A DNA stretch of 64,000 nt, taken from NCBI RefSeq assembly GCF_041915215.1, contig NZ_JAYSBV010000001.1; one strand, 5' to 3'. Below the pieces are notes generated by a model. The model worked only from the letters and a program-made list of their open reading frames with translations. It was not told the DNA's origin and made no database searches. This DNA comes from Zoogloea sp021286885 (GTDB lineage Bacteria; Pseudomonadota; Gammaproteobacteria; Burkholderiales; Rhodocyclaceae). This document shows positions 15,735 through 22,639 of the stretch, one piece after another. Every line of letters begins with the position of its first letter. Within the stretch, counting starts at the first letter, position 1. A program made the position numbers and the translations under genes.

Positions 15735-17942
15735 TCAGCCCCGTTCCACGTCGGTGACGTCCTTGATCTCGCCAATCAGGCTGAAAGCCCGCTGGATCTG
15801 CACCACGTTCTGCACTTCGATGGTAAAGCGCATCCGGGCCGAACCCTTGCGACTCAGGGTGTTGACCGCAATCACGTTGAGTTTTTCCCGGGAGAGCACT
15901 TCCGAAATATCGCGCAGCAGGCCCTGGCGGTCCATGGCGTGCACCACCAGATCCACCGGGAAAACGGCCTTTTCTGCAGGGCTGCCGGATTCACCCCACT
16001 GGGCAGCAATCAGCCGCTCGGGGTGCTCGCGCAGCAGGGCCTGGAAATCCGGGCATTCGATACGGTGGATGGACACCCCGCGCCCCCGGGTCACATAGCC
16101 CTGGATTGCATCCGGCGGAGCCGGCTTGCAGCAGCGGGCCAGGGAGGTCATCAGCTTGCCCACCCCGACAATCAACACGGTATCGCCCGCGTCGCCCGAA
16201 TGGCTCTGGCCGATGACCACCTCTGGGGCTTCGCGCACCGCGTCTTCATCCACCCCGCCCCGCAGGGCGACCTGGATGGCGCGGGGCCCCACCTCACCCC
16301 GGGCCACGGCCAGGAACAAGGCGTCGGCGGTCTTGAAGCCCATGCGCACCGCCAGATCCTCGATGTTGACCTGGCCGTGGGCTTCCCGCTGGATTTCCTT
16401 GGTGACGGCGGCCCGACCCCGCAGCCGCAGCTCCTCGTCTTCGAGGGCGCTGAAGTATTGCTTGATCTTCTGGCGCGCCCGGGTGGTCTGCACATAGCCC
16501 TGGAGCGGGTTGAGCCAGTCCCGGGAAGGCCCGCCTTCCTTGGCGGACATGATTTCAACGGTCTGGCCGCTATGCAGCGGGGTGTTGAGGGTGACGAGCT
16601 GGCCGTTCACCTTGGCGCCCCGGCAGCGGTGGCCCAGGTCAGTATGCAGCCGGTAGGCAAAATCCACTGGCGTTGCCCCCCGGGCCAGGTCGATCACCCG
16701 CCCCTGGGGGGTCAGCACGTAGATGGTGTCGTTCAGAGAGGCCAGCTTGAATTGCTCGACCCAGTCGGCAGCATCGGTGACCTCATCGCGCCACGAGAGC
16801 AAGCTGCGGAGCAGCGCAATTTTTTGGTCGTAATCGCTATTGGAAGCGCCGCTACCTTCCTTGTAACGCCAGTGGGCGGCCACCCCCAGTTCGGCGTGGT
16901 TGTGCATGTCGTAGGTACGGATCTGCACCTCCACAGCCCGCCCATCGCCGGCATACACGGCGGTATGCAAAGACTGGTAGTTGTTGCCCTTGGGCATGGA
17001 GATGTAGTCGTCGAACTCCTTGGGGATGGGCGTCCAGATCTGATGGACGATGCCCAGCACCGCGTAGCAATCCTTGACCTCCCGCACCAGCACCCGCAGG
17101 GCGCGCACGTCGTAGATCTGGGAAAAATCCAGGCGCTTGGCCCGCATCTTGTTGTAGATGCTGTAAATATGCTTGGGCCGACCATAGACTTCGGCCTTCA
17201 CGCCGATTTCTTCCACCTCCTGCTTGAGGCGGGCCACTGCGTCGATGATGAACTGCTCCCGCTCCACCCGGCGCTCGTCCAGCATTTTGGCGATACGCTT
17301 GTAGGTGTCGGGCTCAAGAAAGCGGAAGGACAGGTCTTCCAGCTCCCACTTGAGTTGCCAGATCCCGAGCCGGTTGGCCAGGGGCGCGTAGATGTCCATG
17401 CTCTCCCGGGCGATGGACTCACGCAGAGTGCCCGGGTGATCGGTGAAGTAGCGCAGGGTCTGGGTTCGGGATGCCACCCGCAGCAGCACCACCCGGATGT
17501 CTTCGACCATGGCCAGCAGCATCTTGCGCAAGACTTCGGTCTGGGCACGGATTTCAGGGGCGCTGGCGCTACTCGTCAAACGGGTGACGACGCGCAGTCC
17601 ATTGAGCTTCTGCAAGCCCCCCACCAAACGGGAAACCCCTTCACCACAGCGCTCGGCAATCCGATCCAGCGGATCAACCAGCACATCACCCAAGGCAAAG
17701 CACAGGGCGGCGATCCGGCTGTCTGCATCGAGGCGCAGGGAAGCGGCGATCAAGGACATCCCAAGGGCGTGCTGCCAGATGGGCTCATGGGTGCCCAGGC
17801 AACGATCCCCATACAGGGTCTGAGCCCAGTCGAGGGCGTCGGTAACACGACGGGCGTCTTCAGCAGAAACCCCTTCACACAGCAACTGGGCCGCGCTCAG
17901 GGTGGAAGACGATTGGGAAACGGAGTGAGTAACGGCGACCAT
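15735..17942 (-). CDS. relA: GTP pyrophosphokinase RelA
   Basis: 735 aa (p)ppGpp synthetase of the stringent response. The N-terminal hydrolase region has lost its metal motif: the HD box position reads CFALGDVLVDP instead of the expected HDxxED, so this is a synthetase-only protein. The synthetase domain shows GRPKHIYSIYNKM and the EFDDYIS acidic motif, the RelA-type signature rather than RFKD. TGS (IYVLTPQGRVIDLARGATPVDFAY) and C-terminal ACT (VVHAMDRQGLLRDISEVL) domains follow, with a Cys pair (RCCKPAPPD) between them. It is divergent from mtfA. Confidence 0.96.
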   Translation of the reverse strand: MVAVTHSVSQSSSTLSAAQLLCEGVSAEDARRVTDALDWAQTLYGDRCLGTHEPIWQHALGMSLIAASLRLDADSRIAALCFALGDVLVDPLDRIAERCGEGVSRLVGGLQKLNGLRVVTRLTSSASAPEIRAQTEVLRKMLLAMVEDIRVVLLRVASRTQTLRYFTDHPGTLRESIARESMDIYAPLANRLGIWQLKWELEDLSFRFLEPDTYKRIAKMLDERRVEREQFIIDAVARLKQEVEEIGVKAEVYGRPKHIYSIYNKMRAKRLDFSQIYDVRALRVLVREVKDCYAVLGIVHQIWTPIPKEFDDYISMPKGNNYQSLHTAVYAGDGRAVEVQIRTYDMHNHAELGVAAHWRYKEGSGASNSDYDQKIALLRSLLSWRDEVTDAADWVEQFKLASLNDTIYVLTPQGRVIDLARGATPVDFAYRLHTDLGHRCRGAKVNGQLVTLNTPLHSGQTVEIMSAKEGGPSRDWLNPLQGYVQTTRARQKIKQYFSALEDEELRLRGRAAVTKEIQREAHGQVNIEDLAVRMGFKTADALFLAVARGEVGPRAIQVALRGGVDEDAVREAPEVVIGQSHSGDAGDTVLIVGVGKLMTSLARCCKPAPPDAIQGYVTRGRGVSIHRIECPDFQALLREHPERLIAAQWGESGSPAEKAVFPVDLVVHAMDRQGLLRDISEVLSREKLNVIAVNTLSRKGSARMRFTIEVQNVVQIQRAFSLIGEIKDVTDVERG

Positions 17943-18054
17943 GGCTGGATTATCCTACAGGCCAAGGCCGCAAAGCTTGATCTGGCGCGGGGAAAACCCG
18001 GCCAGCACGACGCCGGGTGTGTATTTTCTTGCATTCATTCTTGTCTCCCTGCTC

Positions 18055-18852
18055 ATGTTTTCTGTTTTTTCCCGCTGGTGGCCCCGCCGCTCCGCATCCA
18101 GCCCCCAGATCGGCGCAGATCTGTGGGACGCAGTCTGGCGCAGTCTGCCCTTCTTGCACTGGATGAGCCCCACCGAGCAAGCCCTGCTGCGCGAACGCAG
18201 CCGGGAGCTCCTCGGCCTGAAGCAGATCAACGGCGCCGCCGGGCTGGTACTGAACGACCACATCCGGCTCTCCATTGCGCTACAGGCCGCACTGCCCATC
18301 CTGCACCGGGGGTGCGAAGCCTACCGCAACTGGGCGGAGATCGTCGTGTACCCCGGAGATTTCATCATCCCGCGCCAGGAGGTGGATGAAAATGGCGTGG
18401 TGCACGAGTACGAAGAAACCCTGCTGGGCGAGGCCTGGATCGAAGGGCCGGTGCTGGTGGCGTGGTTTGAACCGGAAGATGGGGACAGGCCCGAGGGAAT
18501 CAATGTCCTGATCCACGAATTCGTGCATACGCTGGACATGGGCAACGGAGAAGTGGATGGAGTTCCCGCTCTGCCAGCGGAAATTTCTTACAAGGAGTGG
18601 CAGACCACCTTTGCGGCAGCCTTCACGGATTTTGCCCAGCGGCTGGAAGCGGATCCGGGCTGGGCTGAAGAAAGCCCCCTTGATCCCTACGGCGCCGAAA
18701 ACCCGGGGGAGTTTTTAGCGGTGATGAGCGAGCACTTCTTTGAAACACCTGCCGCCCTAGCCGGACTTTATCCGGATGTGTACCGGCTGCTGGCGCGCTA
18801 CTTTGGGCTCGACCCGCTGGGCCCCAGCTCGCCGGGAGCATCGCAGCCCTGA
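18055..18852 (+). CDS. mtfA: Zinc-dependent peptidase MtfA (Mlc titration factor)
   Basis: 265 aa from the ATG at 18055, exactly the usual MtfA length. An in-frame ATG at 17941 would add 38 residues with a hydrophobic stretch and overlap the relA start codon; I prefer the shorter form, though neither has a good ribosome binding site. The metal site is LIHEFVHTLDM (His154, Glu155, His158) with a downstream glutamate in NPGEFLAVMSEHFFE. In E. coli MtfA is a cytoplasmic peptidase that binds the glucose repressor Mlc. Whether Mlc exists in this organism cannot be seen here. Confidence 0.93.
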   Translation: MFSVFSRWWPRRSASSPQIGADLWDAVWRSLPFLHWMSPTEQALLRERSRELLGLKQINGAAGLVLNDHIRLSIALQAALPILHRGCEAYRNWAEIVVYPGDFIIPRQEVDENGVVHEYEETLLGEAWIEGPVLVAWFEPEDGDRPEGINVLIHEFVHTLDMGNGEVDGVPALPAEISYKEWQTTFAAAFTDFAQRLEADPGWAEESPLDPYGAENPGEFLAVMSEHFFETPAALAGLYPDVYRLLARYFGLDPLGPSSPGASQP

Positions 18853-18853
18853 A

Positions 18854-18891
18854 CCCATGCCCTGCAGGCCATGGGCGCAACAGGGCATGGG
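18854..18891. terminator. Hairpin between convergent mtfA and the 325-aa gene
   Basis: Perfect 11-base inverted repeat, CCCATGCCCTG at 18854-18864 and its complement at 18881-18891, starting two bases after the mtfA stop. There is no T-run. It probably ends or protects the mtfA message; terminator function is uncertain. Confidence 0.55.
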
Positions 18892-18923
18892 CGACGATAG
18901 CCGAAGCGAAACTCGCATCCGCC

Positions 18924-19901
18924 TCAGCTATCGAGGGTGAAATAAACCTGGGTCTGGTTGAGGAGCAGATAGGCAATTTCGCCGAAGGTCATGGGGCCGG
19001 TGAGCGGGCCGGTACGCTTGCCCTCCAAGCCGCAATACAGGTAGTTCAGGATGCAGTTGCAAGACCACAGGGGCGATTCGCCTTCCACCTGGGCGCCTCC
19101 GAAGGACGAAAAATCCACCGGTGACGCCAGGCGGTACTCCACATCCTTGAACACCGGCGCATAAAAATCCACGCGACCTTCTGCCGGATTCACCCCCTTG
19201 ATGGAGACATTCACCGAGGCGCCGTTGTAATCGGCTACCAAAGGCAGGCGCACATCCGATTTATGCTCTTGAAGATAGTGGGCAAGATTCTGGCGCTGGC
19301 CATCAATCTCGCACTCGGTGGCAGAAAAACCCGTTTCTGCGAAACGGATGACCGCCCCTTGGCCCTGATTCATCTGATTGAAAATCTCGATGCGCGCATA
19401 CTGGCTATCCGGCAGGGGCACATGCATCACCACCGCCCGCTCACCATCAAACGCCAGCTCCGGGCCACTCACCACCAAGGGCGCCACTTTGCCAAAATCG
19501 TCCAGGTGGCAACCCGCAATCCAGCCCACCACCGGCTTGATGAACATGTCTTCAAAGGTGGGCGCCTTGCGGGCATACAGGGAGTGGGTGCCGGAGAAGG
19601 CCGGAATGATGATCAGGCTGTAGCCATTGGCCGGCCCATCCACACACACGTGATCCAGGCTGGTGATGTCATAGGTGCGGATCTGGGGCAGCCCCGCATC
19701 GGTCGGAATCTCGGTGACAAACAGCTTGTCCCGGGTGGCCACGCCCCCGTCATTGCCCATGAAATACGGAATCGTGCCGCCGATCCAGTTGCCGGCAGGC
19801 AAGCGGCGCAGGAGTGCTTCGTCTGCGGCCACCATCAGGAAACGCCCTGCCCGGATCAGGTCAGTCGCTTCCGCAATGGTCATCAAACGATTTTCGGGCA
19901 T
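18924..19901 (-). CDS. Conserved hypothetical protein, partner of the ISL3-like gene
   Basis: 325 aa, no signal peptide and no clear membrane segment. It has a mixed alpha/beta pattern with segments such as GRFLMVAADEALLRRLPAGNWIGG at the front, WIAGCHLDDFGK in the middle and SCNCILNYLYCGLEGK near the end, which places four cysteines close together. Residues 1-60 and the C-terminal block look well ordered, but I recognise no enzyme motif. I recall it as a family of unknown function in proteobacteria. The ATG lies two bases past the stop of the upstream gene, so the pair is clearly one operon and probably works together. Confidence 0.8.
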   Translation of the reverse strand: MPENRLMTIAEATDLIRAGRFLMVAADEALLRRLPAGNWIGGTIPYFMGNDGGVATRDKLFVTEIPTDAGLPQIRTYDITSLDHVCVDGPANGYSLIIIPAFSGTHSLYARKAPTFEDMFIKPVVGWIAGCHLDDFGKVAPLVVSGPELAFDGERAVVMHVPLPDSQYARIEIFNQMNQGQGAVIRFAETGFSATECEIDGQRQNLAHYLQEHKSDVRLPLVADYNGASVNVSIKGVNPAEGRVDFYAPVFKDVEYRLASPVDFSSFGGAQVEGESPLWSCNCILNYLYCGLEGKRTGPLTGPMTFGEIAYLLLNQTQVYFTLDS

Positions 19902-19903
19902 GG

Positions 19904-20638
19904 TCAGGCAGCCTCTCTCAGTTGTTGCAGTTCATGGGAAAGCATACGCTCGTTTTTCACGAAATAACGATGCAGATCGCGCAACTTGACCAGGCGCACC
20001 TCTTCATCGGCAATGCTGGCCACCTGCGAACGGGTGCGGGACAACAGGAGCTGCAAACTGAGCACCCGCACATCGATATTGAGCTCTCCCTGCACCAGCC
20101 GCTGCCAGACCGGATCGGCAATATCGGGAACCTGGGTATCGGTGCCGGGGAAAGGCAGCACCGGCGCCCCCTCGCCCACAGGAGGCTGGGCCGCTGCCGC
20201 CGGCTTTTCGCCGACTGGATGCTGGCCCTTTTCGAGGGCGTAGCGATAACGCCACAGCTCAGCCACCGGCAGATCCAGCAGATCGCTCACCCCACTCAGA
20301 CTGACGCCCGCCTTCAGCAGGTTAAGCACCTGGCGGTCCAGCGCACGGGTAAACGGCATTCCGCTTTCGCCGGCCCAAGTTTGGCGCGGGCTTTCGCTGC
20401 CCACCGGCACCGACACATGCACCATGACCTTCCAGCCACCAAAGTTCATGTGACGCCAACTAAGGGCCGGGGCAGTTTCAACCGTCTTGCCTCGCCCAAA
20501 GCCAAACCACCCACGGGGCTGCTCAACCCCCACCCAGATATTCATGCATCGGGCGGGCTCATCCATCCGACAGTCCCGCACCACCCAGGGTTCTTGCAGC
20601 TGGAGCAATTGCTTCCACATTTGCAGCGCATCGGCCAT
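19904..20638 (-). CDS. Putative regulator resembling the N-terminal region of ISL3 transposases
   Basis: 244 aa. Residues about 55-130 follow the layout of the ISL3 transposase N-terminus: LSWRHMNFGGWKVMVHV corresponds to the W-R-H-L-x-F strand pair, TWAGESGMPFTRALDRQVL to the PWAxPxSRFTxxFE block, and GVSLSGVSDLLDLPVAELW to the helix-turn-helix. The zinc-binding cysteines of real transposases and the whole DDE catalytic domain are missing. A linker rich in Ala/Pro and a helical C-terminal region (DEEVRLVKLRDLHRYFVKNERML) take their place. I infer a domesticated DNA-binding or signalling protein coupled to the 325-aa gene behind it. The resemblance is by eye. Confidence 0.6.
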   Translation of the reverse strand: MADALQMWKQLLQLQEPWVVRDCRMDEPARCMNIWVGVEQPRGWFGFGRGKTVETAPALSWRHMNFGGWKVMVHVSVPVGSESPRQTWAGESGMPFTRALDRQVLNLLKAGVSLSGVSDLLDLPVAELWRYRYALEKGQHPVGEKPAAAAQPPVGEGAPVLPFPGTDTQVPDIADPVWQRLVQGELNIDVRVLSLQLLLSRTRSQVASIADEEVRLVKLRDLHRYFVKNERMLSHELQQLREAA

Positions 20639-21136
20639 ATCAAGCTCACCACCTTGTTACGTGTCTACACATTGGGGTTCTTCAGCCAAATGGAAAGCAA
20701 CCCCGCCCAGAGAAATACCGCGCCCAAAGGAGGGGCAAGCCGCGTGCCATTTTCACGCGCCGCCATTGAATCGCAGTGCACCATTCCCGGGCGTCAAGTT
20801 GACCTAAGGGAAACTTGAACCCCAGCACGAGCGCCTATCGCAGCGCAACAAATTACTTTAAGAACAACGAACTACACACCTGCTCCAAGCTGGAGCAAAC
20901 CCCAAGCCCCTACATGCTACAAGGCGTAACATTCATTCAACACCATACTGCAACCCCGTCCTACTACGCACAAAAGTGCCGCAAACAAGCACAATTTAAA
21001 TTGAATTATGTTACGCAGTTAACAGGCGCCTTAAAACACATGGGCACGTGTATAGTAAGGGCTAGCATCGGCGCTCACTTACAGAGGCCGTCCACCATCA
21101 AACATCCCCATGCTGCAGCTTTCTCAGGAGTCGAAC
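20639..21136. other. AT-richer intergenic region upstream of the first PEP-CTERM gene
   Basis: About 500 bases without a convincing gene; the open frames here lack ribosome binding sites and familiar sequence. It should contain divergent promoters for the minus-strand pair and the PEP-CTERM gene. A GGCACG at 21043-21048, with GT rather than GC at the -12 position, is a weak sigma-54-like match. A TATAGT at 21051-21056 could be a -10 element. Neither is decisive. Confidence 0.4.
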
Positions 21137-21691
21137 ATGAGCGTAACGCTGACCAAATTGCTTACCGGAATGGCATTTGTTGGCCTGAGCCTGGGCGCCC
21201 ACGCCAGCACCTACACCTTCTCCCAAAACGCCTATCTGGGCGGCGGTGCAGTCAGTGGCTATTTCACGGGTGAAGACACAGACGCCGATGGCGTGATTTA
21301 CGGCACTGAAGTCCAAGACTTTAAGCTGAGCTTCAGTGGCAGCAACGTGGCTTCTGGGTTTGTGATCGACTACACCAGCTACCTCAGCTCCCTGGGGCTG
21401 GGGGGCAATTTCGCCTATGTGCTGGGCAGCAGCAGCATCGGCACCAGTACCCTGGACGGCTTAGCCATCCTTGGCAGCTTTACTGGCAGCGCTCTGAACG
21501 CCGCTTTTTACGCTGATGCAGCCGCCTTCGGCATGCCGGGGCTGGTGCTTTCTGATTTGAGCGTCTCTAGTGGCACCCAAGACTACACGCTAGCCCCCCT
21601 TACGGTGAACCGTGTCCCCGAACCTACCAGCCTCTCCCTGCTGGGCCTAGGTGCTGCCGCCCTGCTGAGCCGTCGCCGCAAAAAGGCGTAA
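21137..21691 (+). CDS. PEP-CTERM sorting-domain exported protein (copy 1)
   Basis: 184 aa from the ATG at 21137, chosen for its CAGGAG ribosome binding site and because it begins a clean signal peptide (MSVTLTKLLTGMAFVGLSL, ending AHA). The last 25 residues are the PEP-CTERM signal: VPEPTSLSLLGLG, a hydrophobic stretch, then RRRKKA. Such proteins are exported, cut and anchored by an exosortase, usually in organisms with exopolysaccharide clusters; no exosortase is in this window. The middle shares VSGYFTGEDTDADGVI and EVQDFKLSF with the next gene. Function in surface or matrix is inferred. Confidence 0.92.
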   Translation: MSVTLTKLLTGMAFVGLSLGAHASTYTFSQNAYLGGGAVSGYFTGEDTDADGVIYGTEVQDFKLSFSGSNVASGFVIDYTSYLSSLGLGGNFAYVLGSSSIGTSTLDGLAILGSFTGSALNAAFYADAAAFGMPGLVLSDLSVSSGTQDYTLAPLTVNRVPEPTSLSLLGLGAAALLSRRRKKA

Positions 21692-21758
21692 GTTCGCCGC
21701 CCCCAAGCGGGCAAACAAAAAAGCCCAAGGCTTCGTATCGAAGTCCTTGGGCTTTTTT
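21617..21758 (+). repeat. Direct repeat, copy 1: PEP-CTERM coding end plus terminator
   Basis: About 142 bases nearly identical to 22441-22583, at an offset of 824 bases. It covers the whole PEP-CTERM coding tail, the stop codon, the short spacer and the hairpin terminator. Only scattered single-base differences and small length changes are seen. Confidence 0.95.
21721..21758 (+). terminator. Rho-independent terminator of PEP-CTERM gene 1
   Basis: AAGCCCAAGG-CTTCG pairs with CGAAG-T-CCTTGGGCTT around a TAT loop, followed by TTTTTT. A run of A precedes it, so it may also act on the other strand. Confidence 0.93.
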
Positions 21759-21919
21759 GCATCCAGCATCAGCAGTGCCTACCTAGCTTTGTCAAATTAA
21801 CACCTTCACATACCACCAAAGGCTTACATAAATAAGTCACAATCATACAAAAAAAACCCAAAAGAGTAGTCAAAACAAGTTTAACTAATTTAACAGCCAA
21901 ACTGCCTATACAAAGTAGT

Positions 21920-21935
21920 AGGCACAGCATCCGCC
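21920..21935 (+). promoter_or_regulatory. Candidate sigma-54 (-24/-12) promoter of PEP-CTERM gene 2
   Basis: GGCAC at 21921-21925 is followed by seven bases and GC at 21933-21934, which keeps the invariant GG-N10-GC spacing of sigma-54 promoters. The -24 half is good and the -12 half (CCGCC) is weak. Transcription would start about 27 bases before the ATG and just ahead of the AAGGAG ribosome binding site, a sensible leader length. Confidence 0.45.
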
Positions 21936-21972
21936 AGATACAGATTAATTTATTCTATAACAAGGAGTTGTT

Positions 21973-22515
21973 ATGAAATTTTCCATGAAGAACATCGTCA
22001 CCGCCATCGCTCTGAGCGGCGCCTGTGTGGCCGCCCAAGCCGGAACTTACGGCCTGAACCTGAACACTGGCTTCGTCAACGGCGGCTCTGTCAGCGGTTA
22101 CTTTACCGGTGCAGACACCAGCGGTGACGGCATCATCAGCGCGAACGAAGTGACTGACTTCAATCTGACCGTCGCCACCACTGGCACTTACGCCGGCTTC
22201 ACCATTGACTACAGCGACTATCAAGCCTCGATGCTGATCGGGGGCATGTTTGTGTACACCCTGGGTGCCTCCACCATGGGCACCCTGGCCGATGCAAGCT
22301 ACATGGCAGTGGGCGATATTGACCAAACAGGAAACGTCACCGCCGCCGTTTATGCCCTTGAAAGCGTGTTTGGCGTCCCGTTTGCGATTATGGATCAATC
22401 GACTGGCGCAACTGACTACTCCACCTCTGCTCTGAAGGTTCCCGAACCCACCAGCCTCTCCCTGCTGGGCCTGGGCGCTGCCGCCCTGCTGAGCCGTCGC
22501 CGCAAAAAGGCGTAA
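21973..22515 (+). CDS. PEP-CTERM sorting-domain exported protein (copy 2)
   Basis: 180 aa, starting at the ATG at 21973 behind AAGGAG. The signal peptide is MKFSMKNIVTAIALSG, ending VAAQA. The body shares the pattern VSGYFTGADTSGDGII-ANEVTDFNL and a tyrosine-rich beta region with copy 1, but overall identity outside the tail is modest. The tail VPEPTSLSLLGLGAAALL-SRRRKKA is identical to copy 1. It is an exported protein presumed to be processed by an exosortase. A possible sigma-54 promoter lies upstream; some PEP-CTERM genes in other bacteria are under a sigma-54 activator system (PrsK/PrsR). Confidence 0.92.
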   Translation: MKFSMKNIVTAIALSGACVAAQAGTYGLNLNTGFVNGGSVSGYFTGADTSGDGIISANEVTDFNLTVATTGTYAGFTIDYSDYQASMLIGGMFVYTLGASTMGTLADASYMAVGDIDQTGNVTAAVYALESVFGVPFAIMDQSTGATDYSTSALKVPEPTSLSLLGLGAAALLSRRRKKA

Positions 22516-22583
22516 GTTCACCGCCCCCAAGCGGGCACGCAAAAAGCCCAAGGCTTCGTATCGAAGGCCTTGGGCTTTTTTTT
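22441..22583 (+). repeat. Direct repeat, copy 2: PEP-CTERM coding end plus terminator
   Basis: Partner of 21617-21758. The sequence similarity starts abruptly at the CCCGAACC that encodes the Pro-Glu-Pro and continues through the terminator, while sequence before it in the two genes differs much more. Confidence 0.95.
22544..22583 (+). terminator. Rho-independent terminator of PEP-CTERM gene 2
   Basis: Same hairpin as the first gene (AAGCCCAAGG arm and complement, TAT loop), followed by a run of eight or nine T. Near-identical sequence shows it was copied together with the coding tail. Confidence 0.93.
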
Positions 22584-22639
22584 ACATGCTTACATGGCGT
22601 ACGCTTAAACGCTAGATCACACCACGCACTTCAAGCACA

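Noticed and set aside
17941..18054. N-terminal extension of MtfA with a membrane-like segment
   Set aside because: The family is cytoplasmic, and the start at 18055 gives exactly the usual 265 residues; the extension overlaps the relA start.
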